DNA from: Diplosphaera chodatii
Lineage: Eukaryota > Chlorophyta > Trebouxiophyceae > Prasiolales > Stichococcaceae
DNA length: 64,000 bases
Direction: 5' to 3'
Assembly (NCBI GenBank): GCA_032358165.1
Contig: JAALGY010000038.1
Coordinates: 1,054,001 to 1,118,000 of the forward strand
The position numbers and the translations under genes were made by a program. The notes beneath the pieces were generated by a model. The model was not told the DNA's origin. It ran no database searches and worked only from the letters and a program-made list of their open reading frames with translations. Below are positions 46,059-57,155 of this stretch, piece by piece; the first letter of the stretch is position 1; every line of letters starts with the position of its first letter.

Positions 46059-47524
46059 ACATTTGACATTTGACATTGATTACATACTGGTGGTGGGCCA
46101 TTTTGGCCTAGCCACAGGCTCTGGCGGAAAAACCCAGAGCAACATGCACAACGAGTCGTGTACGAAACCGTTCACTCCCCGCTGACAGAATGGTTCCACT
46201 CAATCCCGGTTGGATGCACACCCCTCCAACTCTGCACATTGATCATGACAACCCCGCAAAAAGGCTGCCAGTTGCCCGGCATCCTGCTGCATAAAGTCCG
46301 CCACTGATGTGATGTTGCTGTCCTCAAACAGCTCCGAATGCTGCACCCTCTGATCTACTAGGGCTGGACACCCCCAGACCATATGCGCCTCATCATCCAC
46401 CACGCCGCAGTTACACCGCTGACACAGCCGCTCTGCCCGCGGCAGCCGCTGCCACCTCCCTGTTTCCACCCCCAGCATGTGACTGCCCATGCGAAACTGT
46501 GCTAACCGCCGACGACCGGTCTTGGAGGCGACTGCCTGCAAGTAGCCGGCCATCTGGTAGTTGTCACTGTTCACAGGGCCCCTGACTCCCAGCCACTCAC
46601 GCACTTTGCGCAAGTCGCTGCCATTCACAGCATCGAAGGTGCGGCGCTGCAGGTGTGCAGTGACAACAGATGTGTCAATGCGCTGCGGCACGCCGTCAAC
46701 GATGGGTGACATGAAGTGCAGGAACGAACACACCTGGGCAGCCCAGCATGCTGAGCTGCTGGTGCTGCGCCCCGGCCGTGTGGCCAGAGCACAGTTCTCC
46801 AGGAATGCCTGCTTGGTGAGGCGGGTGTCCGGGATTGCGACCAGCCGGTTCCAGAACCGGCAGATGGCCAGCGTTGCCGTGTGCGCCACTGGGAACCGCC
46901 CAAGCTCCCCCAACACCGCCACGTTGGGAGTGCCTGTGCGCACGCCAAGAACAGACCGAAGGAACTTCCGATGGCATTCTTCCGTTTGCATACTCGGAAG
47001 GGTTTCTTGCGCACGTTCTCAACACGCTCTCTGGCTACATACAGGCTCTCTGTACCAAGCGCGAAGGATCCCGCGCTGCCCGGTGTCCGGCAGTGCGCTC
47101 TCAGGAGGCCAACCGCACCCAACCAACCAACCAACCACGCGAAACACCGCAACCCTACGCTCTATCCCCCTCAAACTGCTTGCAACTCTTGCGAGCAGAC
47201 TCATCACACACACATCATCCATCTGCTGCAATTTCGCAGCAATCGCACCTCGTTTGAGGCCATTGCACCTCGTTTGAGGCGTCCCATACTCACTCCAACC
47301 ACCCAATCTGTGTCACACTCACCCTACAGCAGCAGCCCAAGCTGCAACCATCCAGCTACCTTCTATACATCACAACATGACGTTGGGAGTGCCTGTGCGC
47401 ACGCCAAGAACAGACCGAAGGAACTTCCGATGGACAAGCTCACAAGTATCCATGCCAGTACCACATAACGCCCCAGGTCCCCATGTTTCAACACTGTATA
47501 GCATAACAGGACGCACTAGTGCAT
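46059..47524 (-). mobile_element. LINE A copy 12, split by an inverted 5'UTR fragment
   Basis: Tail, 3'UTR and ORF2 C-terminus to 46974, then a 405-bp foreign piece, then the remainder (47380-47524) to the truncation at GCATCA, which abuts the tail of copy 13. Confidence 0.85.
46975..47379 (+). mobile_element. isolated LINE A 5'UTR fragment in inverted orientation
   Basis: It matches the complement of 44723-45130, including the ORF1 start region (ATACATCACAACATGA). No tail, ORF or 3'UTR accompanies it. It is flanked by a perfect 54-bp direct repeat of the host LINE (46921-46974 and 47380-47433). Confidence 0.85.
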
Positions 47525-49211
47525 CATTGACATTGACATTGATTACATACTGGTGGTGGGCCATTTTGGCCTAGCCACAGGCTCTGGCGGAAAAACCCAG
47601 AGCAACATGCGCAACGAGTCGTGTACGAAACCGTTCACTCCCCGCTGACAGAATGGTTCCACTCAATCCCGGTTGGATGCACACCCCTCCAACTCTGCAC
47701 ATTGATCATGACAACCCCGCAAAAAGGCTGCCAGTTGCCCGGCATCCTGCTGCATAAAGTCCGCCACTGATGTGATGTTGCTGTCCTCAAACAGCTCCGA
47801 ATGCTGCACCCTCTGATCTACTAGGGCTGGACACCCCCAGACCATATGCGCCTCATCATCCACCACGCCGCAGCTACACCGCTGACACAGCCGCTCTGCC
47901 CGCGGCAGCCGCTGCCACCTCCCTGTCTCCACCCCCAGCATGTGACTGCCCATGCGAAACTGTGCTAACCGCCGACGACCGGTCTTGGAGGCGACTGCCT
48001 GCAAGTAGCCGGCCAACTGGTAGTCAAACATCAAACAAATGCAGCTGCAATGCTGGGTCATGCAGGCTCAGGTCATGGCAACGATGCTGCAATGCAAGTG
48101 CGGCGCGCTGGGCGGAGGCCGCTCTGCCGATGCTAGCGGCAGCGAAAGAACTACGAGTAGAGATATCAACCCCCAGATAGGTAAACGAGTCCAGCACTTC
48201 GATGGGAGCATGCATGTAGGTGAGAACCGGTGGTGCAGCAGCCTGGGCTGCATACACCACGACCTTTGTCTTCTTCACGTTGACGGTGAGGCGCCAGCGC
48301 TTGCAGTACGACTCCAGCAGGTCGAGCTGCGCCTGCAGGCCACGTACGGACGTGGACACCAGGTCCAGGTCATCTGCATAGAAGAGGGCAGGTGCCTGCA
48401 CACCACACAGGGTGGGCAGGTCCAGGTCCCCGCCGGCGGCCTCCAGCTCCGCTTGGAAATCGTCAATGTAGATCCCGAAAAGGGTTGGAGATAGTGGACA
48501 TCCCTGCTTAACGCCCAAAGTGCTCTGGAATGTATCGGACATTCCCCCCTCTTTTCCATCGCTATTTGCAACTTCCCTTACCGCTTTCCATTCCTCAAAC
48601 TGCAATGCCATTGGCACATCAGCATACAGTGCCTGAACCCCCCTCAGAAACTCCCCATGCACCCCAATCCGCTGCAGCTTCTCCCAAAGCAAATCACGAG
48701 GTACAGTATCGTATGCCTTCTTGAAATCGACAAAGCAAGAGTACAGAGGCTGCTTATCTGCCTTGGCCTTCTCGATGAGGGTGCGAACGACGAAGGTTTG
48801 ATCGGTGGTGCGGTGGTCCTTGCGGAAGCCCGCCTGTCCGCGTGCGCGCAGCTGGTGCTGCTCGGTCCACCTAATAAGCTTTTCGTTAAGCATGCAAGCA
48901 TATAGTTTTGCCAACAGAGACCCAACAGCAATGCCACGGTAATTACCCGGATCAGATGTGTCGCCCCCCTTTTGGATTGGCGTGATGCCGCACAATGCCC
49001 AGCTCCTTGGCAACGCTGCAACTCGTTGACACAGAGTTAAAAATACATGCAAGACAGGGTGCAAGCTGCGCCGCTGCAACAGATAAAGCATCCAATTTGA
49101 GCAATCCCACCGTTGCTTTGCCTCCGCGCAGGGCTCCTATAGCCTCTTGCACGGCGCCGGCTGTGAAGGGCGAGTTGAGCTCGCTCCCGTCGGCAAAAGG
49201 TGGCGCAGCCC
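47525..49211 (-). mobile_element. LINE A copy 13, rearranged
   Basis: Tail to ORF2 C-terminus, a 0.5-kb internal deletion near 48024 with filler TCAAACA, RT region, then a break at 49211 where family B begins. It carries the 3' SINE fragment s7. Confidence 0.83.
48552..48594 (+). mobile_element. SINE s7, 3' fragment of about 45 bp in frame in RT
   Basis: TTTTCCATCGCTATTTGCAA ... GCTTTCCATT is inserted after CCCCCCTC of the RT region. It adds 15 codons (EWKAVREVANSDGKE) without shifting the frame, between MALQFE and GGMSDTF. The CCTC-like flank suggests a short target duplication. Confidence 0.75.
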
Positions 49212-52200
49212 GCGACGTCGGCTGCGGGTGACAGCGGCGGTGGTGGCGGCGGTGTCGGCTGTGCTGGGGGAGGCCGTGGTGCTCGGCGGCGGAGGGTTGG
49301 CCATGATTGCCGCCTGGGACGCCAGTGCGTCTCGAATCAGCTGCAGGCTGTACATGGCGATGCGCTGACCAAGTGGTGCGTCGAGGCCGAGGAGGTGTTC
49401 CTGGTGGTGGGCGGCGATGTGGGCGTGGGCGTCGAGGTGGTACGTGTGCCGGATGACGGCGAGTGTGATGGGGACAGGCTGCCGTGCGAAGACGGCTCTG
49501 AGTGCCCGCACATGTTGGACGAAGGCGGGAGGGCGGGGAAAGGCATGGGCGTCAGGGCGGGCTGCAAGTGGCATGTGGACGGCGTCGAGGATGAGGGGCA
49601 TGTACAGCCAGGAGTTGGTGGGGCGACGGGAGGCTGGCAGTGTGGCGTGGACGATGTTATCTGGCACAAGGGAGGGGAGGCGGCGGCGTTGTGATGCGGG
49701 GCGGGTGGCAGGGGGGCGGGCAGCAGGCCGTCGGCGGCCAGTGAGTCGTGTGGGCGGCGGAGTGGGGCGAAGTGCGAGGGTCGGTGAAGGAGCGTCTTGG
49801 CGAGGTGGCGGCGGCAGTCGGGTGGTCGCCAAGGGTGCTGCGGTCTGGGCGTCTGCAGCGGGAGGAGGCTCAGCTGGGCTGGACGTCGTGGGTGGCGTCG
49901 CCGCTGGAGGGCTGGGAGGGTGTGTGCCCGCCGGCTGGCGAGGAGTCTCGGGTGCGGCTGGTGGCACCGGCAGCGGTACGGCGCGGGTGGACTGCCGAGG
50001 CGGCAGTGGGGCGGCGGGAAGCGCTGCCATGTCCGCCTGGTTGGTGTTCGCCTCAAGCGCCAGCCGCATGGTGTCATCAAGGGAGGCCCTGATGACGGCA
50101 AGGTCTCCACGTGCAACGTCAGCGAACTGGGGGTCGCCCTCAATGGCTGCCCGCAAGTCGTCAAGGGACCAGAGGCCCAGGGATGCAGCTCCGATGAGGT
50201 CGGCGCCCTGGGCGGTGGGGTCAGCGATGGCGCGCCGGCTGAAGAACAGGCGGTCCCGCATGATGAGGCGGTGCGTATGCTGCTGCTCAGGGTCCAGGTT
50301 GCGCCCGATCCCGATGCGGTGAGCAGCCGCGATGCCGTTGCGCAGGCGTGGCGGGAGCGATGGCACAGTGGCGATGTCCAGAGTGGATGCCATGATGGCA
50401 GGTCCGAGGCCCCAGCGGTGAAGGGCCCGGGCCGGTGCGTCGGTGTGGGACATGGAGGATGCCGGGGTCCGCATGAGCTGGAAGCCGTGAATGGACTTCC
50501 ACAGCGCCGGCTGCGGCTGGAACAGGCGGAACGCCCGCTTCGCTGCAAGTGCGGTGGCGAAGAGCTCAAGGGCGGGGGCGCCAGCGCCGCCAGCTCGTCG
50601 GGAGAGGCCGCACACCAGTCGCTTAGGGTTGCAGTTGGCGGAGAGGGGGTCGGTGTTGTAGCGATTGCGACTGATGTAGCTGTAGATGATGGTGTTGAGC
50701 TTCGCCAATTGGGAGGATGTGAGGGAGTCGAAGCTGAGGAGGTGCACCAGCTGCGACTGCAGATTCTGCTTGCCGACGTACGCCCGTCCAAAGAAGGAGA
50801 CGGCGTGCTTGGACCACTGCAGGACCGCCTTGCCAATGAGGCCGATCCGGGAGTTGATCTTGTGCTGGCGCGCGTCGACAGCGTCGCTGCCGCAGCCGAC
50901 GATGACGCCCAAGTGGTTGACGTGTGTGAGGTGTGGGGTGTAGGTGATGCCGGTGGTGGCGCTGGTGTGGGCGGGTTGTCGGGCAGCCGAACCGAACAGC
51001 AAGGACTTGGTCTTGGTGGGGTTGAGCTGGGCGCCTGAGGCCGCAGCGAAGGCGGCGACAGGTCCTTCGATGACCTTGTCGCAGTCCGCGGCGGAGGCGG
51101 CGTGGATGGTGGTGTCGTCGGCGTGCATGTGGCAAGGGGGAGCAGCTCCGCCGAATGGGAGGGTTATGGCTTGCACGGCGCCAGCGGCGACCATGCGTCG
51201 AGTGAGAGCGGCGAGAGTCTGGAGCTGCAGGATGTAGAGCAATGATGAGGGGGGGGCTGCCTTGGAGTGCGCCGCTGTTGATGGGGATGGGGTCGGTGGG
51301 GGCGCCGTTGACGCGGATGCGCCCAAGGGTGTCGGTCATGAAGAGGGCAGCCCAGCGCTGGGCGCCCTCCCCGAACCGCATGGCCTCCATGACCCTGAGG
51401 GTCCAGGCTCGGTCCATCCAGTCGAAGGCCTTTGCGAAGTCGAGGAAGAGCATGGCTCCGCCGGTGTCATGGGAGGTGAGCAGGTCTGCGAGCTCGGTGT
51501 GGTTGAGGATGTTGTCGCCGATCCAGCGGCCAGGCAGGAAGCCAGTCTGGGTGGGGTCGATGACGGGGCCAAGGGCGTGGGCGAGGCGGGTGGCAAAGGC
51601 GCGGGAGGCGATCTTGACGTCGGCGTTGATGCCTGCGATGGGTCGGCGGTTGGCAAGGTCGCGGGCATCACCTCGCTTGGGGACGAGGGCTTGGCCCAGA
51701 GTTGGACGTACAGCTCGGCTGGGAGGCCGTCCGGGCCAGGGCTCTTGCCGCGTTGTGCCGCGAGGGCGGCGGCCGTGAGCTCCTTGTGTGTGAGTGGCTT
51801 GTCGCAGGCGGCAGCATCGGCGGCGGCGACGGTGGCGTCCAGGGAGGCAAGGAGCTGGTCCTGAGCGGCACGGCATGTTGGGCGGGCGGCGAAGTGGTGG
51901 GTGTAGTGAGCGGCAACTATGTGCTGGGCGTAGGCGAGGCCGTCAGCCGTGTCCAGGCTGACGTACGTGCCGGTGCTGGAGTCCAGCACAGATGTGAAGG
52001 TGGTGTCGCTGAAGTGGCGGGGATCACAGCGAGCGTGGAAGTAGTGGGTGGGCTTCTCGAAGAACATGAGCTCCAGCGCCCGGGCGCGGTCGAGTGCAAT
52101 CTGGGCATGGCGATCGTGGTGGGCTTGCAGGGCGTCGGCAGCGGCGCGGGCTGCGTCGCGGGCATTGTCCGTCGCAGCGATGGGCAGCTGCGAAGCTGCG

Positions 52201-53495
52201 AAGGCGACTGCCTGTTGCAGGTGCCGAAGTGCCAGGCGTCTGCGACGTGTGTCGGCGGCGGTGCGCCGCTGGGCCAGCAAACGGATGCAGGAGAGCATGT
52301 CCTCCAACAGCCCCTGCGGGTCGGTGTCGCGCAGCTCCGGGGGTGGGACATCGTCATCGGGAGGAGGCGAGGCGTGTTGGCTTGCGGCGGCCAAGAGGCG
52401 GAGGAAGTCGGCGGCCCGGCGGGAGGAGTCTTGCTGGTGGAGTCTGTCAGCCATGAGGCGGTCGAGGGCGTTTTCTAAGTCAGTGACGAAGTCGGTGTCG
52501 GCGAGGAGAGGGAGGGGGAAGCGCCATGGTGGGCGAGCCCGCAGCACCGAGCCGGGGAGCGTGAAGGTGAAGGTGACGCCACGGTGGTCGCTATGGAAGT
52601 CGTCGACGATGGCGGCGTGTGGTTGATGCTGGAGGAGGGCCTCAGCGACAAGCCACTTGTCGAGGCGGGAGGCGCCATGGTCGGCGTTGCGAGAGACAAA
52701 AGAGAAGTCGGTGGCAGGGTGGGGGTGGCAGTGCCGCCAGGCATCAGCTAGGCCGGCAGAGGTGGCGAGGTGTTGCAGCTCAGGGGCGCCGATCAGACGA
52801 CCGGACCGCTGGCTGGCGGTGGGAGTGGCGTCGTGGACGGAGTCATTGACATTGACATTGATTACATACCCGTTGGTCAGCAGCTGCCCGTTGGTCAGCA
52901 TCGCAAAGAGAGCGCGGCGCTTGTCCAAGTCGGCGAGCCCATTGACGTTCAGTGAAAGTAGGCGCAGGCGGGGGCGGTCGGCGTGGGCGCTCATGGCGCC
53001 CTGCCGCGGCGCCCTGCGGCGCCGCGGCCAGTCTGTGAGTGGAGGCCGGTGGCGGTGAAGGTCCGGCGTGCCGCCCAGCGGGGCAGCGAGCCTAGCCAGA
53101 AGGGGCATGGGGGGCTGCTGATGCGGCCGCTCCTGGTGACCGTCGAGGAGGGTGGCAGCGCACTCTGGCCCCGCGTCACGGCCGCCTGCGACCGCCAAGT
53201 GCCCGGCAGGTCGGCGGCATGGCGGGCGGCGCACGTGCGGGGCGTGCGCTGCCGGCGAGGCTGCTGCCAGGGCTGCTCCGGCGGGGCTGGTGATGGCGAG
53301 GTGTTGAGGGGCACGGGGCCCGGCTCCCTGTTGCAGCGTGCGATGTCGGCGAAGGTGGTCTGGCGGTCCGCCCAGTGGCACCGCCAGCGGTCGGTGGTCG
53401 CCGTGAGGAGATGAAGGGCAACTGGTGTGAGGGGCACGCCGTGTGCGCGATGTCGGTCGAGGTCGGATGCTGGCAGGGAGGAGACCCACTCGTTG
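49212..53495 (-). mobile_element. LINE B, L1-clade element, damaged and truncated
   Basis: An unrelated LINE family. The frame from 53495 begins with endonuclease remnants (RLLSLNVNGLADLDKRRALF, FVSRNADHGASRLDKWLVAE, DDFHSDHRGVTF), then GKSPGPDGLPAELY. RT follows in a second frame (RPIAGINADVKIASRAFATR, TGFLPGRWIGDNIL, MLFLDFAKAFDWMDRAW, SGALQGSP) and a third frame (MHADDTTIHAAS, NPTKTKSLLFGSA, LGVIVGCG), ending in a long Pro/Ala/Arg-rich tail. Two frameshifts (about 51700 and 51260) and a deletion in the endonuclease make it inactive. The ADDT box and QTGF/GALQGSP motifs fit the L1/Tx1 group. Its 3' end is lost at the join to LINE A copy 13. Confidence 0.82.
52846..52870 (-). mobile_element. 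minimal LINE A tail (about 25 bp) inside LINE B
   Basis: ATTGACATTGACATTGATTA plus CATAC matches only the extreme 3' end of LINE A. On the minus strand it is preceded by GCTGACCAACGGGCAGCTGC and a second GCTGACCAACGGG. It appears to be an insertion truncated almost completely, or a repair patch. Confidence 0.7.
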
Positions 53496-53760
53496 TTTTT
53501 TTTTTTTTTTTTTTTTTTTTTTTCCCAAAGGGCGTCCAGACCAGAACCAAGCTCAATGAACAAGGCTCTGCGGCACAATGCGGCGTCTCACGTGTGAACG
53601 TGAGGGCGGCTGGGTAGGTCATCAAAACGCTCTGTTCGAAATATGTCAATGGAGGACACTGACCACAAGGGAATGCAGGGCCCATGAGACCAGCGAAAGG
53701 CAATAGTCCCGATGAGGAAGTCTAAGCTGCATGGCTGCAAATGTGCTGCAAAGGCTAAGA
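53496..53760 (-). mobile_element. element C copy 5 with a pure poly(A) tail
   Basis: A run of about 28 T on plus is the tail; the body matches copies 2-4 (GGGCGTCCAGACCAGAACC, AATGCAGGGCCCATGAGACC). LINE B starts immediately after the tail on the minus strand, which suggests B inserted at this tail or that C is the 3' end of a B-type element. Confidence 0.72.
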
Positions 53761-54617
53761 ACGGCGAAAGTCAGCAACGCCAACAACGCGGTCCCAATCA
53801 CCCAGGCCACAAATGCGATGTCCTGTGCTAGGTAATGCCATCGAAACTGGCGAGTCTCTATGGCCCACTGCTAATGCGGCCGAAGCTAGCGGCAGACTGC
53901 GGCAAGGGCAGATGCGGCAAGCGGCGGCGGCGGCAGCTGGCAATGGTGAAGCTGCATGGCTGAGGAGGCAGCACACGCTGGTATGACGATGTGACACAGT
54001 CGCGAGTATGGACATCTGCAGCCTGAGAAGAAAGGTCTGTGAGTGTCGGCTGTCGATGGCAAGGCGGCGCAGCTGATGCCAGACGCCAGTCCACAGCAGG
54101 CTCCCCCAAACCGCTGCAAACTGGATCTGACAAGAGCCGAGGCGCTGCTGAAGCTGCGTAGATGGATGCTGTACGCCGCTGAAAGCTGAACGTGCGTCTG
54201 GCCGCTACAGGGTGACCAAGCCTGCAGCAGCGCAGTCGCGCATGCGGCGCAGGCGGCTGAAGCGGCTGCTGTGAAGGCTGATGGCGGACTAACGGCTGTC
54301 ATAGCGTATCATGACACCCTGTGTGATGGCTGCAGAGCTGTGGTGACGCCAGCCAGGCTGTGAAGGCGGTTTCCGAAACCGCTGTGCTGCGGGATCCCTG
54401 CTGATCGCCAAACCGAACTGCCCCCGAAGTCCGGCCCACTCGTTGATGATGCGGTCGGCAGGGGCGTGGGCATCTGTGCCGTCAGGCTGCAACACCTCCG
54501 ACACCAGGGCCAAGTAGCCCGCGTGCATAACATAGCTGTCGGGCACTGAGGCGATGGCCACGTCGACATCGGTGAAGGGGACCCAATGGCCGGCCGGTGG
54601 GCAGCTGTCATCGTGGT
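53761..54617. other. single-copy island in the retroelement cluster
   Basis: No LINE A, B, C or SINE sequence. The minus strand carries a protein-like stretch (about 54561-54330) reading PDSYVMHAGYLALVSEVLQP and RIINEWAGLRGQFGLAISRD, which could be a host exon cut by LINE A copy 14. The family is not recognised. Confidence 0.4.
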
Positions 54618-56196
54618 TTTGACATTGATTACATACTGGTGGTGGGCCATTTTGGCCTAGCCACAGGCTCTGGCGGAAAAACCCAGAGCAACATGCACAA
54701 CGAGTCGTGTACGAAACCGTTCACTCCCCGCTGACAGAATGGTTCCACTCAATCCCGGTTGGATGCACACCCCTCCAACTCTGCACATTGATCATGACAA
54801 CCCCGCAAAAAGGCTGCCAGTTGCCCGGCATCCTGCTGCATAAAGTCCGCCACTGATGTGATGTTGCTGTCCTCAAACAGCTCCGAATGCTGCACCCTCT
54901 GATCTACTAGGGCTGGACACCCCCAGACCATATGCGCCTCATCATCCACCACGCCGCAGTTACACCGCTGACACAGCCGCTCTGCCCGCGGCAGCCGCTG
55001 CCACCTCCCTGTTTCCACCCCCAGCATGTGACTGCCCATGCGAAACTGTGCTAACCGCCGACGACCGGTCTTGGAGGCGACTGCCTGCAAGTAGCCGGCC
55101 ATCTGGTAGTTGTCACTGTTCACAGGGCCCCTGACTCCCAGCCACTCACGCACTTTGCGCAAGTCGCTGCCATTCACAGCATCGAAGGTGCGGCGCTGCA
55201 GGTGTGCAGTGACAACAGATGTGTCAATGCGCTGCGGCACGCCGTCAACGATGGGTGACATGAAGTGCAGGAACGAACACACCTGGGCAGCCCAGCATGC
55301 TGAGCTGCTGGTGCTGCGCCCCGGCCGTGTGGCCAGAGCACAGTTCTCCAGGAATGCCTGCTTGGTGAGGCGGGTGTCCGGGATTGCGACCAGCCGGTTC
55401 CAGAACCGGCAGATGGCCAGCGTTGCCGTGTGCGCCACTGGGAACCGCCCAAGCTCCCCCAACACCGCCACGTTGGGAGTGCCTGTGCGCACGCCAAGAA
55501 CAGACCGAAGGAACTTCCGATGGACAAGCTCACAAGTATCCATGCCAGTACCACATAACGCCCCAGGTCCCCATGTTTCGACACCATATAGCATAACAGG
55601 ACGTACTAGTGCATCAAACAAATGCAGCTGCAATGCTGGGTCATGCAGGCTCAGGTCGTGGCAACGATGCTGCAATGCAAGTGCGGCGCGCTGGGCGGAG
55701 GCCGCTCTGCCGATGCTAGCGGCAGCAAAAGAACTACGAGTAGAGATATCAACCCCCAGATAGGTAAACGAGTCCAGCACTTCGATGGGAGCATGCATGT
55801 AGGTGAGAACCGGTGGTGCAGCAGCCTGGGCTGCATACACCACGACCTTTGTCTTCTTCACGTTGACGGTGAGGCGCCAGCGCTTGCAGTACGACTCCAG
55901 CAGGTCGAGCTGCGCCTGCAGGCCGCGTACGGACGTGGACACCAGGTCCAGGTCATCTGCATAGAAGAGGGCAGGTGCCTGCACACCACACAGGGTGGGC
56001 AGGTCCAGGTCCCCGCCGGCGGCCTCCAGTTCCGCTTGGAAATCGTCAATGTAGATCCCGAAAAGGGTTGGAGATAGTGGACATCCCTGCTTAACGCCCA
56101 AAGTGCTCTGGAATGTATCGGACATTCCCCCCTCAAACTGCAATGCCATTGGCACATCAGCATACAGTGCCTGAACCCCCCTCAGAAACTCCCCAT
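54618..56196 (-). mobile_element. LINE A copy 14, 1.6 kb
   Basis: Tail, 3'UTR and an open ORF2 3' half (468 codons) from LQFEGGMSDTF through YADDLDLVS to the zf-RVT-like end. Nearly the same sequence as copy 3. Truncated at 56196. Confidence 0.88.
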
Positions 56197-56299
56197 GTGG
56201 TGGCGAAGGATGCGGTCGATCGATGGCAGCAGCGCGCTAGGGATGGCATGGCCACTGCCGCAAGTGCTCCAGGTGTCCCAGAGCACCGGCTCTGACTGG
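56197..56299. other. short unassigned spacer
   Basis: About 100 bp between LINE A copy 14 and the tail of element C; not seen elsewhere in the window. Confidence 0.5.
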
Positions 56300-56496
56300 C
56301 TTTTTTGTTTGTTTGTTTGTTACAAAGGGCGTCCAGACCAGAACCAAGCTCAAGGAACAAGGCTCTGCGGCACAATGCGGCATCTCACGTGGGAACGTGA
56401 GGGTGGCTGGCTAGGTCATCAAAATGCTGTGTTCGAAATATGTCAATGGAGGACACTGAAACCACAAGGGAATGCAGGGCCCATGAGACCAGCGCA
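56300..56496 (-). mobile_element. element C copy 6, 3' part
   Basis: TTTTTTGTTTGTTTGTTTG tail on plus, then ACAAAGGGCGTCCAGACC and the usual blocks, cut at GACCAGCGCAA by the tail of LINE A copy 15. Confidence 0.75.
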
Positions 56497-57155
56497 ATTG
56501 ACATTGACATTGACATTGATTACATACTGGTGGTGGGCCATTTTGGCCTAGCCACAGGCTCTGGCGGAAAAACCCAGAGCAACATGCACAACGAGTCGTG
56601 TACGAAACCGTTCACTCCCCGCTGACAGAATGGTTCCACTCAATCCCGGTTGGATGCACACCCCTCCAACTCTGCACATTGATCATGACAACCCCGCAAA
56701 AAGGCTGCCAGTTGCCCGGCATCCTGCTGCATGAAGTCCGCCACTGATGTGATGTTGCTGTCCTCAAACAGCTCCGAATGCTGCACCCTCTGATCTACTA
56801 GGGCTGGACACCCCCAGACCATATGCGCCTCATCATCCACCACGCCGCAGCTACACCGCTGACACAGCCGCTCTGCCCGCGGCAGCCGCTGCCACCTCCC
56901 TGTCTCCACCCCCAGCATGTGACTGCCCATGCGAAACTGTGCTAACCGCCGACGACCGGTCTTGGAGGCGACTGCCTGCAAGTAGCCGGCCAACTGGTAG
57001 TTGTCACTGTTCACAGGGCCCCTGACTCCCAGCCACTCATGCACTTTGCGCAAGTCGCTGCCATTCACAGCATCGAAGGTGCGGCGTTGCAGGTGTGCAG
57101 TGACAACAGATGTGTCAATGCGCTGCGGCACGCCGTCAACGATGGGTGACATGAA
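56497..57155 (-). mobile_element. LINE A copy 15, 0.66-kb 3' end
   Basis: Three hexamer repeats in the tail, then the 3'UTR and ORF2 end, truncated at FMSPIVDGVPQR where copy 16's tail starts. Confidence 0.87.
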
